DNA of 64,000 nucleotides from Clitoria ternatea (taxonomy: Eukaryota > Streptophyta > Magnoliopsida > Fabales > Fabaceae). A program made the translations under genes and the position numbers. A model generated the notes under the pieces. It was not told the origin of the DNA and made no database searches. It worked only from the letters and a program-made list of their open reading frames with translations. Shown here piece by piece: positions 48,425 to 60,240 of this stretch (position 1 is the first letter of the stretch; each line of letters begins with the position of its first letter). The DNA is taken from NCBI GenBank assembly GCA_037962975.1, contig CM075671.1, positions 41,812,501 through 41,876,500 on the forward strand, given 5' to 3'.

Positions 48425-49232
48425 AAGATGGGCCCTGACTGAAAGCACGAAGTCAAAGAAGAGACGGATAAGCTTGTGTCCGCCAACTTTATTAGAGAGG
48501 TCAAATACCTAACTTGGCTGTCGAACGTAGTCATGGTAAAAAAACAATCGGATAATGGGGATGTGCGTGGATTTCATCGATCTAAACAAGGTATGTCCCA
48601 AGGATCCCTATCCTTTGCCTAGCAATGACCATTTAGTGGATGGTACATCAGGTTACACGATTTTGAGCTTCATGGATGGATACTCGGGGTACAATCAGAT
48701 CAAAATAGATCCCAAAGACGAGGAGAAGATAGCGTTCATCACGGGCGGACTAAATTATTGCTACCGAGTGATGCCTTTCGGCCTAAAAAATACGGGGGTC
48801 ACTTACCCGAGGCTAGTGGACAAAATCTTTGCTAAGCAGATAGGAAGAGACATGGAAGTATATGTCAACGATATGGTGGTAAAAACTAAGCAGACAGACT
48901 TACATGTACAAGACCTAAAGGAAACATTCGCCGAGTTGCATAAACACAACATGCAATTAAACCTTGAGAAATGCTCTTTTAGGGTCCAAGGAGAAACATT
49001 TCTAGGGTACATGCTTACCTACAGAGGTATTAAAGCAAACCCAGATCAGTGCCGAGCCATACTAGAGATACGGAGTCCTCAGAGTATTAAAGAAGTACAA
49101 CGCCTCACCGGGCGAATCGTAGCCCTCTCCCGATTTCTCTCAAAATTTGTTGAGAAGTCAATGTCGTTCTACAAAGTACTGAAGAAGATAGACTTATTTG
49201 AGTGGACTTCTGAGTGTGAAGAGGCATTCTAA
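48425..49232 (+). pseudogene. Element D reverse transcriptase
   Basis: ANFIREVKYLTWLSNVVMVKK, then a frame change near 48550 and MCVDFIDLNKVCPKDPYPLP, FMDGYSGYNQIKIDPKDEEK, VMPFGLKNTG. The catalytic box is YVND (codon 48867-48869) where this family normally has YVDD, a loss of one metal-binding Asp. EKCSFRV and GYMLTYRGI follow. In-frame stop at 49230-49232. Confidence 0.88.
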
Positions 49233-50075
49233 GACTTAAAAGCCTAAGTCGTATCCCCACCAATCCTAACATGGCCAGAAGCAGGGTCGGAATTAATTCT
49301 CTACCTTTCCGTAGGAGCCGAGGCGGTAAGCTTAGTTCTAGTCCAAGAAGACGACCTAATCCAGAGGTCAGTTTACTTCACCAACAAAATGCTACAGGGA
49401 GTAGAAGCCCGATACCAGAGGGTTAAAAAGTTTGTATACAGCCTTGTTGTAGCCGCAAGATGACTCTGCCCTTACTTCCATAGCCACCAGGTGGTAGTAA
49501 GAATCGACTAACCACTTGGGAAAATCCTCCAGAAACCAGAACTTATGGAAAGGATGGTATCCTGGGCCATAGAATTATCCGAGTATGGCATTCGGTATGA
49601 ACCACGAGGACCCATTAAAGCCCAAGTACTGGTGAATTTTTTAGTAGAACTGGGAGAAGACAAAGATGACTATGACACAGAGCATGGACTGTGGACGCTT
49701 TCGGTAGATGGATCCTCCAACATGAAGGGTAGTGGAGCAGGTGTTGTGTTAGAATCTCTGAATAGCTTAGTAGTCTAGGAGTTACCGAGGTTCCAATTTA
49801 AAGCTAACAATAATTAGGCAAAATATGAAGCTCTCATCGCTGGATTGCAAACAGCAATCGACTTGGGTGCTCGGTGCATCCAAGCAAAGACCGATTCCCA
49901 ATTGGTGGCCTAGAAGATTGAAGGGTCATACCAAGCTAAAGACCCAACCTTGGGAAAATACCTGACCCAGGTAAACGAGATAGTAAAGGACTTAAAGCAC
50001 TTCTGAATTGTTCACATCCCGTGACTAATGAATGAACGTGCAGACATACTCTCCAAGCTTGCCAACACGGTAAAG
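49233..50075 (+). pseudogene. Element D tandem RNase H domains
   Basis: First a degraded RT-linked RNase H (LILYLSVGAEAVSLVLVQED, KMLQGVEARYQRVKK, VVRID), then a second RNase H (WTLSVDGSSNMKGSGAGVVL, KYEALIAGLQTAIDLGA, KTDSQLVA, LMNERADILSKLAN). A second, archaeal-type RNase H is the mark of the Tat/Ogre lineage. At least five stops. The frame is cut at 50075 by the B-family solo LTR. Confidence 0.85.
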
Positions 50076-51968
50076 TGATGCTAAATCTCCGAGTCATTAT
50101 TTTGATATGTAATTCTCAGAAGATTTACGCTTTGGCAAGCGCACCAGTCGTTAAAATTATGGTAAGTACCTCAATCTCAGACTAGTACAAGCTGAACCAA
50201 CACAAGCACAGAAAGTTCATTCGGTTTTTGTTGTTTTAATGTTTTCTAAGTGTTTTTGTATTTCCAGAAACAGTGTTAAAATGAAATGTGAAAGGTGATT
50301 AATAGAAAATAGGTCAGGATTGCTTCGGTTCACAAATTCATCAAGAAACATGCAATTAAAGTATAATCAAACTTCATAATCCAGAGGACAATCCGCTTGT
50401 GGTTATTCCCTAATTCCTTAGGTGAAAAACACTAATCCTTAAGCATTGGACCTTAATTCCTTAAGTGCTTAATTAACCTAAGAATCTAATGTGAAATTGG
50501 AGGTTGAACTCTAACTATTCACCTAAATTGATTAGGCCTGAACTAGTTAGAAAGCTGGAAGTTACCTAAGCTTCAACCATGATTCCTCACTGGCGAAGTT
50601 CTTCATCAGTTCTGGATTTGTCAATCCAGCAAAACAGATCCGCTCCTCAGCTTGTTCGCCTCAGGATCTAGAAGTTGATTTCCTCGTTCACAGCTTCAAG
50701 ATTCCATTGCTAACCTTTGCAATCCCAACCTTAGGAATTTAGAACTCCATCGACTTCGGTTCCATTGAAGGATTGTGGAACGTCATGGAGGAGAGGGTTT
50801 AGAGAGAGAAAGAAAGTAGCAAGATGTTGGAAATGGAAAATGAATTGTATTCTATGTACTCTGTTTTCTGGTTATGTTACAGAATATGTACAAACATATA
50901 TATAAGCATCTACCTAACTAACGAACTTAACTAATCACTAGGAAAGCTAAGTTAATAATTAACCTAACTAACTAATTACATAATTACAGAATAACTAACT
51001 AATTACAGCTTAGCTCTTAACAAATTACAGCTCATCATTAGCCAATCACAGCGCAGCACTAACTAATAACAGCTCACTACTTAAATTACTAAGGTGCAGA
51101 AGTAGGAGAGAAGGCAGCAGGAAACAACATTGGTGCCGAGTGTCTTCTGGAGGGAACAATCAATGTTTTAAATATCAGCCTTTACGCTTGAGCGAACTGG
51201 GTTCTCGCTTGGGCGAGCTCGAGATATGTACTGCAGTATTGCTTTCTCGCTTTAAGCGTTATGGAGGAAGCTTGGGCGATGGGTGATGTTTTGGAGTCAC
51301 GCTTGAGCGAACTTGCTCGCTTGAACGAATTTTTGACCCTCGCTTGAGCGAATTGATTCTCGCTTGAGCGAATTGATTCTCGCTTGAGCAAATTGATTAT
51401 TCAATAAGCATTCTGAAATTGACGCTCGGGTTCTTCTTTTTATTTCAATCGGTGCTTTTAAAGTCTCGCTCGGGTTCTTCATGCAATATTCGGCTCCCTG
51501 TTCTATTTTGGAGTCGGTATCTTGGGAGTCTTTTAAGTCGGACTTTTATTAATTCCTTCCGATCAACCTTTTGGGAAGTCTTTTCAGTCAGCCTCTTTGA
51601 AGTCTCGGTCAGTTTGGGCTCTTGGACTCTTTTCAGTCGGATTTGTGAAATCTCACTCGAATTTTCCAAATCTTGCTCGGCTTTTTCCTTTCAGCTTGAG
51701 CGCTCCTTTTCCTGCACCAATAAACAACTAATTTGCCCAGCGTTTGTTCACTGATTGTCCAGTATTTGTACGCTGGGTTAATGAAAACTCAATTTCTTAA
51801 CTAATTAATGTTTTTAATCAGTTTCTTACATAAATTAAGCACTTTTGAAATAATTAAGTAAATTATAAATTATTAGCAATTAATTAAATAATAAGGCTAA
51901 ACTAATCACTAAACAATGAATTAAGTCAAATAAAAGGCAGAATAATTAAGTCTTTTCAAGACTTATCA
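50076..51968 (-). mobile_element. Solo LTR of the element B family
   Basis: 1893 bp, minus strand: starts TGATAAGTCTTGAAAAGACTT (51968) and ends TTTAGCATCA (50076), flanked by TAAAG at 50071-50075 and 51969-51973. TTCGCTTGAGCGAA-type units at 51185-51400, and ACTCGG/AGTCGG units at 51420-51690. It is visibly more diverged from B's LTRs than those are from each other. Confidence 0.93.
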
Positions 51969-51973
51969 TAAAG

Positions 51974-51994
51974 ACAGGAAATTTAAAAACAATC
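51974..51994 (+). pseudogene. Element D remnant between two insertions
   Basis: About 20 bp of D (reading TGNLKTI after NTVK) left between the solo LTR and the CACTA element. The reading continues at 61663. Confidence 0.75.
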
Positions 51995-52520
51995 CACTAG
52001 TGGAAAAAGTGGTTATAATCACGGGATATAATCACGGGTTAAAGTGGATCAGTGATAAAAACATGCGTGGTGGCATTTTTGAAATTATAAGGTAAACGAT
52101 ATAATCAGGGGAAACTATATAATCATGGATAACATGAGAGCCGTGATCGTACCTATCAATATATAATCACGGTTGTGGAGTCAACTGTGGATATATAGTA
52201 CCTAAACTATATATCCACGGTTGACTCCACAACCGTGATTATATATTGATGGATATAATAACAGTTATATTTCTAACCTTGATTATATATTGATGGATAT
52301 CATCACGGTTGTAGTTCCAACCGTGGATATATAGTTCAGGTACTATATATCCATAGTTGACGTCATAACCGTGATTATATATTGATGGGTACAATCATGG
52401 TTGTGATGTTAACCGTGGATATAGAGTTGGTATTTTACCAGGGGTATTAGTTTAACTGTGATTATATGGGTAATATTATCATGGTTGCAATGGGATCCGT
52501 GGATATATGTTTTTAATTTA
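51995..52520. repeat. CACTA left subterminal repeat region
   Basis: More than ten copies of ATAATCACGG, AACCGTGATTATAT and ACCGTGGATATATAG in both orientations. 52155-52199 and 52206-52250 are inverted repeats of 45 bp with one mismatch and a 6-base loop. Confidence 0.85.
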
Positions 52521-52782
52521 AGTCAAAGTTTTAAAGGTTTAGGTCATTTCCCCGTTTCCCTAATTTCTTCTTCCTTGCGCGCTGATCTTCGTCGTCTACG
52601 CATTGGTTGAGTGCTTTATCTTGTTCCCTTTTCTGTTCAGGTAAGTTTTTTCTTCCTCTCTTGTTTTTCCTTATGCTGCATTGTGTAATGTGTGACATTC
52701 TCTTGGTTATGCAGACCACAGCGTCGTGCCCTTCTTTGTTCACCGTCGTGCCCATCTTCATTGTTTCTCCATTCAGGTAGGT

Positions 52783-52890
52783 TGCCTCTGTTCCTTGAAC
52801 CCTCATTATCGTATACTACGTGCCTCTACTCCCTGAACCCCACTGTCGTATACTGCGTGCCTCTGTTCCCTGAACCTCCATTGTCATTGT
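52783..52890. repeat. Three-copy 38-bp tandem repeat
   Basis: Three units beginning TGCCTCTGTTCCCTGAACC at about 52783, 52821 and 52858, with a few changes between them. Confidence 0.8.
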
Positions 52891-53879
52891 GTGTGTGCTA
52901 TGAGATTCCTAAGAAGTGATAAAAAGTTACATATTATGAACGTAAATTTGTTATCAATTTGTGGATAGAACTATATGTAGAGGGTTTGGTGGGGTTGAAG
53001 TGATTTCCATCAAAGATGCCAATCTGTGTTGACTGTTCTGTTAGATTTTACTACTTGTCAACTTGTATATGCTTAATGTGATTACCAGGTGCTTGTTTAT
53101 CACTATAAAAGTTTCAATGTTTCATTTCTACATACACAGATAGATAGATATCTGTCTTATAATGTTTCTTTTTTGTCTTATATTTCTTTATAATAATTGT
53201 TAGATTATTGACTTTATTTATTTTTTCATATTTTTTAATTTATATATGTAAATTTTGACAAATATCTAAAAATATAAATATGATAATTAAAATCAACTAC
53301 CCCTTAATAAAATTTAACAACTCTTGACTAATTATATTATTTAAAAACTACTTGCTAATTAAAGTATTTAAAAAGTACCCCTCAATTAGAAATTACAAAT
53401 CGACAACTTCTATCATATAATTAGCCAAACTTTTTGAATGTCTTTTATCCCCACCTTACAAAATGGACCCAAATTTATGATTGTTACAATAGAGTAAAAT
53501 AAATAAATAATCAAATAAATAAATAATCCATATTAAATTAACAACAATCTTTCAATAATAAATTTAACTATTCAATTTTCTTCATGACAATAGCAATTGG
53601 CATCCACAACAATCTGCTACTACTATAGTATAACTCATTTAAATTTCATAAAGATGCAAGTAGAAACAATTTCAAGTTTTCTACATATTACAGTGCATAA
53701 ATCACACAAAAGAACCAGGAACCATATAAACGTAATGCATCCCACATTGATAAGTTCTCAATATTACAAGTTCAACATTAAAATTTCTTCCAATATAGTT
53801 CTACTCATTACATTATCAAAAGACCAAAAACAGAATAATAAGGATCAAAAAAAATTTTGTGCGAATTTCTAAAAAAATT

Positions 53880-54180
53880 AATATCCATAATCCATAATCT
53901 TGTTTAGGTGTAATTAATCTAGTTCCTTCTCCATATCCGTAATCCATAATCCATAATCCAACATCCAACATCCAACATCCAAGACCATATCCATAAGCCA
54001 TAATCCATAAAATAAAGTTCAAACTTCAAAAGTCTCATAATCCATAATCCATCATCCAACACCATAGTTGTACTTGAAAATAACACAAATTAAAAACATC
54101 ATACTAATTACTAAATAAAAGTCCAAACTTTAGAAGTGTTATAATCCAACACCATAATCCAAAATCCCATCCAACACCAT
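53880..54180. repeat. CCATAATC minisatellite
   Basis: Irregular repeats of ATCCATAATCC and ATCCAACATCC, densest at 53930-54060, fading into AT-rich text by 54180. Confidence 0.8.
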
Positions 54181-54792
54181 ACTTCTACTTCAAAATAACA
54201 CAAATTATTTTTAAAGTATTATTGTCAATTTTAAAGTATTATTTTTAATCAAAATTTACATTTCACTGTATAGTATATAATATTATTTCTGTTGCTGTTG
54301 TATGTGTGTGGTTGTCAATGTTGCGAACTCGTAGGCTTATACTAGTTAACTAGTATGAAAGTTACTTTGCATGAGTGAACTGTAGTTCCCCGTTTGAGAT
54401 TCGACACAAATGGTCATTAAATTAATTGATTTCATCATTTGTGTTGAATCTTGAATTGTCTGTTTGGACAGTTTGGGATGATCAATTGTTTGTATATGTG
54501 GTTGGTATGTACAAGTTAAGAGTTATTTTAAAATTTGATAAAGTTTTGGTCACTTGCACTTTGTGTTGTTCTCTATGTGCATATTTGGTTGTGGTTGAAT
54601 TTGATTTGACCGCTCTCATTTTATGTATTTAAAGACCAATGCGAAATGTTGCCGAAATTTGATCAAATTTTAAAATAACTCTTAACCTGTATATATCAAT
54701 GACGTATAAAAAAAATTGTCATCCTGAATGGGTGGGACCACCACCTTTGTAAAAAAAGTTAGATTGATCATAGCACCTTGTAAACAGTTAGT

Positions 54793-55457
54793 ATGGATCG
54801 GAGTTGGATAACTACATCACGCATAAGTCTAGAGTACGACGGGGGAGTTGAATCATTTATAGAATTTGCAGCGAGGAATGCTAAGGAGATGAATGAAAGG
54901 TATTTTTGCCCTTGTGTTAAATGTTTAAACCTACGTCGCCTAGACTTGGAAGAGGTGCAAGAACATCTACTGTGTGATGGTTTTCTTCGTAGTTATACCC
55001 GTTGGATATGGCACAGTGAAGATGTGGTGGTGCCAAGTACCAGCTCTCAAACTAAAAACTGAAGTCAGATGCATGACACCGATGTCAACATGGATGACCG
55101 ACTCGAGGATATGATCCGTGATGTGTAGGTAGAAGGTTTTAAGAGAGCTCATGTATATACGACTTTGTGTGAGGATTCTGAGAAGCTGTTGTAGCCAAAC
55201 TACGTTAATTTCATGAGATTATCAGCTATTTTACAGTTGTTTAATTTGAAGGCCATAAATAGGTGGACAGATAAAAGTTTCACTGACTTACTGAAGTTGT
55301 TGAAAGAAATGCTCCCAGCTGGAAACACATTGCCGAATCGTAACTATAAGGCCAAAAAGGTGTTGTGTCCTATGGGTTTAGAGTATACGAAGATACATGC
55401 ATGCCCAAATGATTTTGTATTAGAGTATGAAATGCTGCATCGATGACCTAGGTGTGG
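54793..55457 (+). pseudogene. CACTA transposase, first part
   Basis: ATG at 54793: MDRSWITTSR, then a transposase-associated N-terminal domain with a zinc-finger-like pattern (FCPCVKCLNL, EVQEHLLCDGF, YTRWIWHSE). It continues into the Transposase_21 type domain (LQLFNLKAINRW, DLLKLLKEMLP, IHACPNDFVLEYE) up to PRCG. Stops near 55060, 55126, 55192 and 55444. It would recognise transposon ends and cut them in the nucleus. Cut at 55457 by the solo LTR; the frame resumes exactly after 58853. Confidence 0.88.
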
Positions 55458-58366
55458 TGTAACATCCTAAGTTTGAAAATTTTAGAAAATAACTCATTAG
55501 GCTTGGTAACTTATTCCCCTCATACGCATTGTTGGTAATTTGGACCTAACTTCCTCAAACAATGCTTGATTGGAATGATTTTAGTCTAGTTCACTTTGTT
55601 TTGAAGAGATCTTCAATCCCTATTTCTAGTCTCGATTCCAAATTCCTACCTGGCATGCGCAAATTCAAGGATTTAGTAAATTCATCATAAAACCATGATT
55701 ATTCTCGTTTTTATCTTGCGCATGGTTCGTTCAAAAATTCATAACTCTCTCATACAACCTTCGTTTCTTGCAAACTTGGTGTTAAAATCACTGTAACAAA
55801 ATTATCTACATTTTCCATGAAGACATCAAGAGCTAGATCTTCCCATATCAGTACAGTTTTGAAGATCTTTGAGGACCCCTGTTCATCATGTCACTATGCT
55901 GACATGTCTCAGAAAAATGGCAAAATCTCCCTTGTCTCTTTTTGATATAGATCTGTATCAAAAATATCTACAATTGTTATGAAGGACACAAAACCCAATT
56001 CTCAAAGGAGAATTTTTGGTGAATTTATTTCTGAGCATATACCTAATTCAAAGATGATTAGAGCATTTTGTCGTATTTTGACCATATCTCAGGCTGCAGG
56101 TATCGGATCATCGCAAATGATATATCAAATCAAAGGGAAAAAAAGATCTACAAGTTTCATTTTGGGAATTTTTTGAGATTCAATACCCATGAATTATTAT
56201 ATATTTATTTTTATCACCTTTTATTTTCAATTCCTAAAAATCCTGCACACCTAAAAACCATTGGGTATCAAATTAATTTCTTGGCCACCACCGCTTGACA
56301 CCTGTCCTCACCTTGCCATCACTGTAGCCACTCACAGATCACTTCTTCTTCATCAAGGAGTCTTTTTTTTATTACTTAATTCCACCAGCCCATCACTTAG
56401 CATTTTAATATTATCAAACTCATCCATCATATCCCATGTTATGCCATACTACACACACACACACACGTCACTTCACTTCTAAATTTTGTTCTCTTTACTT
56501 CTCTTCTTCTAAACTCATCAGACTCTCTTGTCTTTTTTTCTAAGCATGGGGCCCTCTCTATTGTCCTATTCTCTTTTCTTCTCTAACCTTGTTTCTTCCT
56601 TATCTCTCAATACATCTCAACCTCCTTTAATTTTTTCTTCTATAGCCCAACGTGATCCATTATTCATGTCCCTATTTCATGCGTGATCCATCTCCCTTAT
56701 TTCATCTCTCTGTCCACGCCTAGTAAAAAGAGAGAAGCCAGTTTTATTTTTCATTTAATCTCTCTATTCCACTTTGTATGCACGCAATTTCTAAAGAAAA
56801 AATTGCCAATTGATTTCCTTCTTCTTGCACCATCGAATACATCTCACTCATTCTGAAGGAATTGGTAAGGTTCCGGTGTTCTGGAAGCCAATCGGTGTGT
56901 CGACGGTAACTGTTGGTGAATTTCAGTAAGTCAACAATTATCCAAAATATGTTAAAATTATATTATAAGTTTCTAAATGTTTCGCTGAGTAGTTATAATT
57001 ATTAAAATAACTATTATAAAATTTAGGAGTTTTATTGTTAAATAGAAATAATTATTATTAAATTTTAGAATTTATCAGAATTATTGAAATTATGAAGGTT
57101 GGTTATTTAAATGCCACAAATATAATTTTTAAGTAGCGTATAAATTATTAAAATAATTATCGTTAATTTAGAAATTTCTGGCTTTGAAAACCAGAAATTG
57201 GCGATTGACTCAAATCGTTCGGGGAGCGTTCGAGTTTTGGAATCAAGGATTCCAGGTAGGGGGAGCATTTATATCTTAAATGTATGGTTTATGGATGGGT
57301 TGGGGTATATCGGTATATGTTTGGTTCATTGATTGATGAATTGATATGAATTAATTATAATTTCTATGCTTTGATGTTGTATAATGATATACCTGTGGTG
57401 TTCTAACAGCGGCAGATCAAACAAGAACTTTATAAGCGAAATCTGCTGACTAAAATATTTCCGTTTTTTTTCAATTCCTAAGCGAAACCTAGCGTCTCCT
57501 GATAACACTCTATCACCTTAATATTCTTTTGTTGAGGGTCTGGCACTTATTACAGGCCGCTCTGTCATTGTCTGATTTTTTGTTGTCTGATCACACTCGA
57601 AATTATGTATCTACTTATCGTATTTTTGCCCTTTATCGGTAGTTCCTGTATGTTAAGCTGTGAGCGTTTGATTTAATAATAAGTAATGTGATGTGTTTTA
57701 CCCATCCTCGTGAATTAAAGAAATGTTGGATATATTTTAAATTGCATGAGATGCAAATGATTGAATAATATGTGAAAAGCATGTGATGCTTGTGTTGATA
57801 GAGTGTTTGATGTGATCAAATGTATGAGATGCTATATATATATATAAGACCTTGGGTGGGACTCAAGGCAAACCTCTTGAGTGAGACTTGGGGTTAGCCC
57901 GTAACACTGTCGTTGTCACTAAGAGTGATTGTGTTACGTGAGAGGTTAAACGGTTTGGTACCTATAAAACGGCCGAATTAGCTGAGAGCTGAATATGATC
58001 GATCAAGGCTGAGAGCCCGTTATATATATATATATATTTAATGATATGAAGCATGATATTAAATTGGATCCATATATATATTATTGATGGTAAGAGATAC
58101 CTAATGTTACATATTGCTGAGGAATTATATTAATTGTTAATGAAATGATTTATATTGAATGGCAATAAATATGATATGAAATATGATATTATATGAAATA
58201 CAGATTATGAATTGAATTGAGTAAGGAATAGAGTTGGATAGGATGAGATCCAGTCCAATAACTGATATTTAATATATTATGTGTTCACCTCTATTTGTGG
58301 ATATATTTACAGTGGACTTAGGACGTGACGGAGATTGGTGAGAGGTCACCAAGATCGAGCGTGAAG

Positions 58367-58412
<46 letters not shown>

Positions 58413-58848
58413 TGTATATTTTGTAGTAGCCTTGGTCGGCTCCTCTGCATACCTATTTTGATGTGTGTACATATATGTGTATATAATGCTTAGTTGAATA
58501 GGTAACTGATGGTTTCAGTTGGAAGCCTAGATTTATATAGAGCATGTACTTGTTGTTGTGGTGGATGATGATGTTGGAGTGTGGAGACCCTAGATGGTCC
58601 CACCATATACATGTGATGTTTGATATATCCAGGAAACTGTTACATTGCATAAATGGGCAGGAACTGTTTATGTGTATAGTTGAATTAGAAGGTGCATGAT
58701 GATTGAGATAAATTATATATTAGAAGGTTGAAAGTAGTGATGATTGTGTTATTGTATAGTCCTAAGACCCTTCTTTGAAACTCAAATTTTATTCGTGAAA
58801 AATTTATATGAGTTTTAGGTACTTTGTTTTACATGTTAGGATGTTTTA
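55458..58848 (+). mobile_element. Solo LTR (3.4 kb, Tekay-like) inside the CACTA transposase
   Basis: Starts TGTAACATCC and ends GGATGTTTTA (a decayed GGATGTTACA), with TGTGG duplicated at 55453-55457 and 58849-58853. Excising it with one duplication restores the transposase reading of CGVSWYKKK. No second LTR, primer site or pol is seen inside. It has TA runs at 57837-57844, 58021-58037 and 58368-58410, and no coding sequence. Confidence 0.85.
58368..58410. repeat. TA microsatellite
   Basis: About 20 TA units in a row within the solo LTR. Confidence 0.95.
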
Positions 58849-60240
58849 TGTGGGGTGTCATGGTATAAGAAGAAAGAGGCCGATTCTGATGAAGTCTATA
58901 CTAAAGGGTCTCCTACAAAGGTGTGGTGGTATCTGCCTATAGTTCCAAGACTAAAGCGTCTGTTTGCCAATGTAGATGATGCAAAACTTATGAGATGGCA
59001 TGCTGATGAAAAGGTTGTTGACGGACTACTTAGGCATCTGGCAAATGGATCGTAATGGAAAAAATGGATACGATGTTTCTGGATTTTACCCATGAACAAA
59101 GAAATGTTAGGCTTGCACTAGCCACAGACAGCATGAACCCGTATGGGAACCTGAGCACAAACCATAGTTCATGGCCTGTTTTGTTGTTTGTTTACAACTT
59201 GCCGCTATGGCTGTGCATGAAGCGAAAATATGTTATGTTATCAATGATGATATGTGGTCCATGGTAATCGGGGAATGACATTGACGTATATTTAACTCCA
59301 TTAGTTGAAGACCTCAAAATGTTATGGGAAGACGGGGTTGATGTATTTGATAGGTTTACAGGGCAATCATTCAAATTGCGTGGCATGCTATTCTATACGA
59401 TCAATGATTTTCTAGTGTACGGTAACTTATCCGGGTATAGCATGAAGGGTCATAAAGCTTGTCCTGTGTGTGAGGAGGGAACTAGTTCTGTGCGGCTGCA
59501 CCATGGTAGGAAAAATGTTTATCTTTGACATCGAAGGTTTCTTAAAGCTAATCATCCGTTTCGCAGGTTCAAGAAGTCATTCAACGGTGCTCAAGATTTT
59601 GAAATGCCTCCTCTACCACTATATGGTCGCCAGATATATGAAAAGGTGAAAGACGTCAATGTAGTATTTAGCAAGTGTGAAAAATAATCCACCGCATAAA
59701 ATCACTGGAAGAAAAAGTCAACATTTTTTTGTCTTACCATAATGGAGGGAGCTTGATGTAAAACACTGTATTGATGTAATGCATGTGGAGAAAAATGTGT
59801 GTGACAGTTTGATTAGAACACTCTTAAACATACCCAGGAAGACGAAGGATGGACTAAATTCATGTATGGACTTGGAGTTGATGGGTATATGTCAGGATTT
59901 GCATCCACAATCAAAGGGTAAAAGAATATATTTACCCCCAGCATGTCATACATTTTCCAGAAAAGAAAAGCAAAGTTTGTGTGAATCGTTACATAATGTG
60001 AAAGTTCCATCTGGTTATGGTTCAAATATCAACTCTTGTGTTTCCATGAAAGACTTGAAGTTAGTTAGGTTGAAGTCTCACGATTGTCATATGTTGATGC
60101 AACAGTTTCTACCTATCGCCGTTCGTGATATTCTTCCTAAAAATATGAGAAATATCATAACAAGACTGTGTTTGTTCTTAGAGCCCTCTTTCATACAGAG
60201 GAAAGGAAACAATAAGGAGGACACCCTGGATGTATGAGTC
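58849..60240 (+). pseudogene. CACTA transposase, second part
   Basis: Picks up with SWYKKKEADS, then KVWWYLPIVPRLKRLF, a stop at 59053 and a frame change, and the core TNP2 text: RNVRLALATDSMNPYGNLS, WPVLLFVYNLP, WEDGVDVFDRFTGQSFKLRG, KGHKACPVCE, and MHVEKNVCDSLIRTLLN. It ends in the start of a DUF4218-like region (LKSHDCHMLMQQFLPIAVRDILP). After LCLFLEPSF the match stops; the rest of DUF4218 appears deleted before the protease-like part. Several stops. Confidence 0.88.

Larger units (their letters stand above)
52521..54792. other. CACTA 5' region with possible non-coding exons
   Basis: Possible donor CAG|GTAAGT at 52641 and acceptor GCAG at 52714. A 38-base unit repeated three times lies at 52783-52890. 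The rest is AT-rich without coding signal, with a minisatellite at 53880-54180. Confidence 0.5.

Noticed and set aside
52692..52919. 75-codon ORF in the CACTA 5' region
   Set aside because: Mostly the three-copy 38-bp repeat; no family resemblance.
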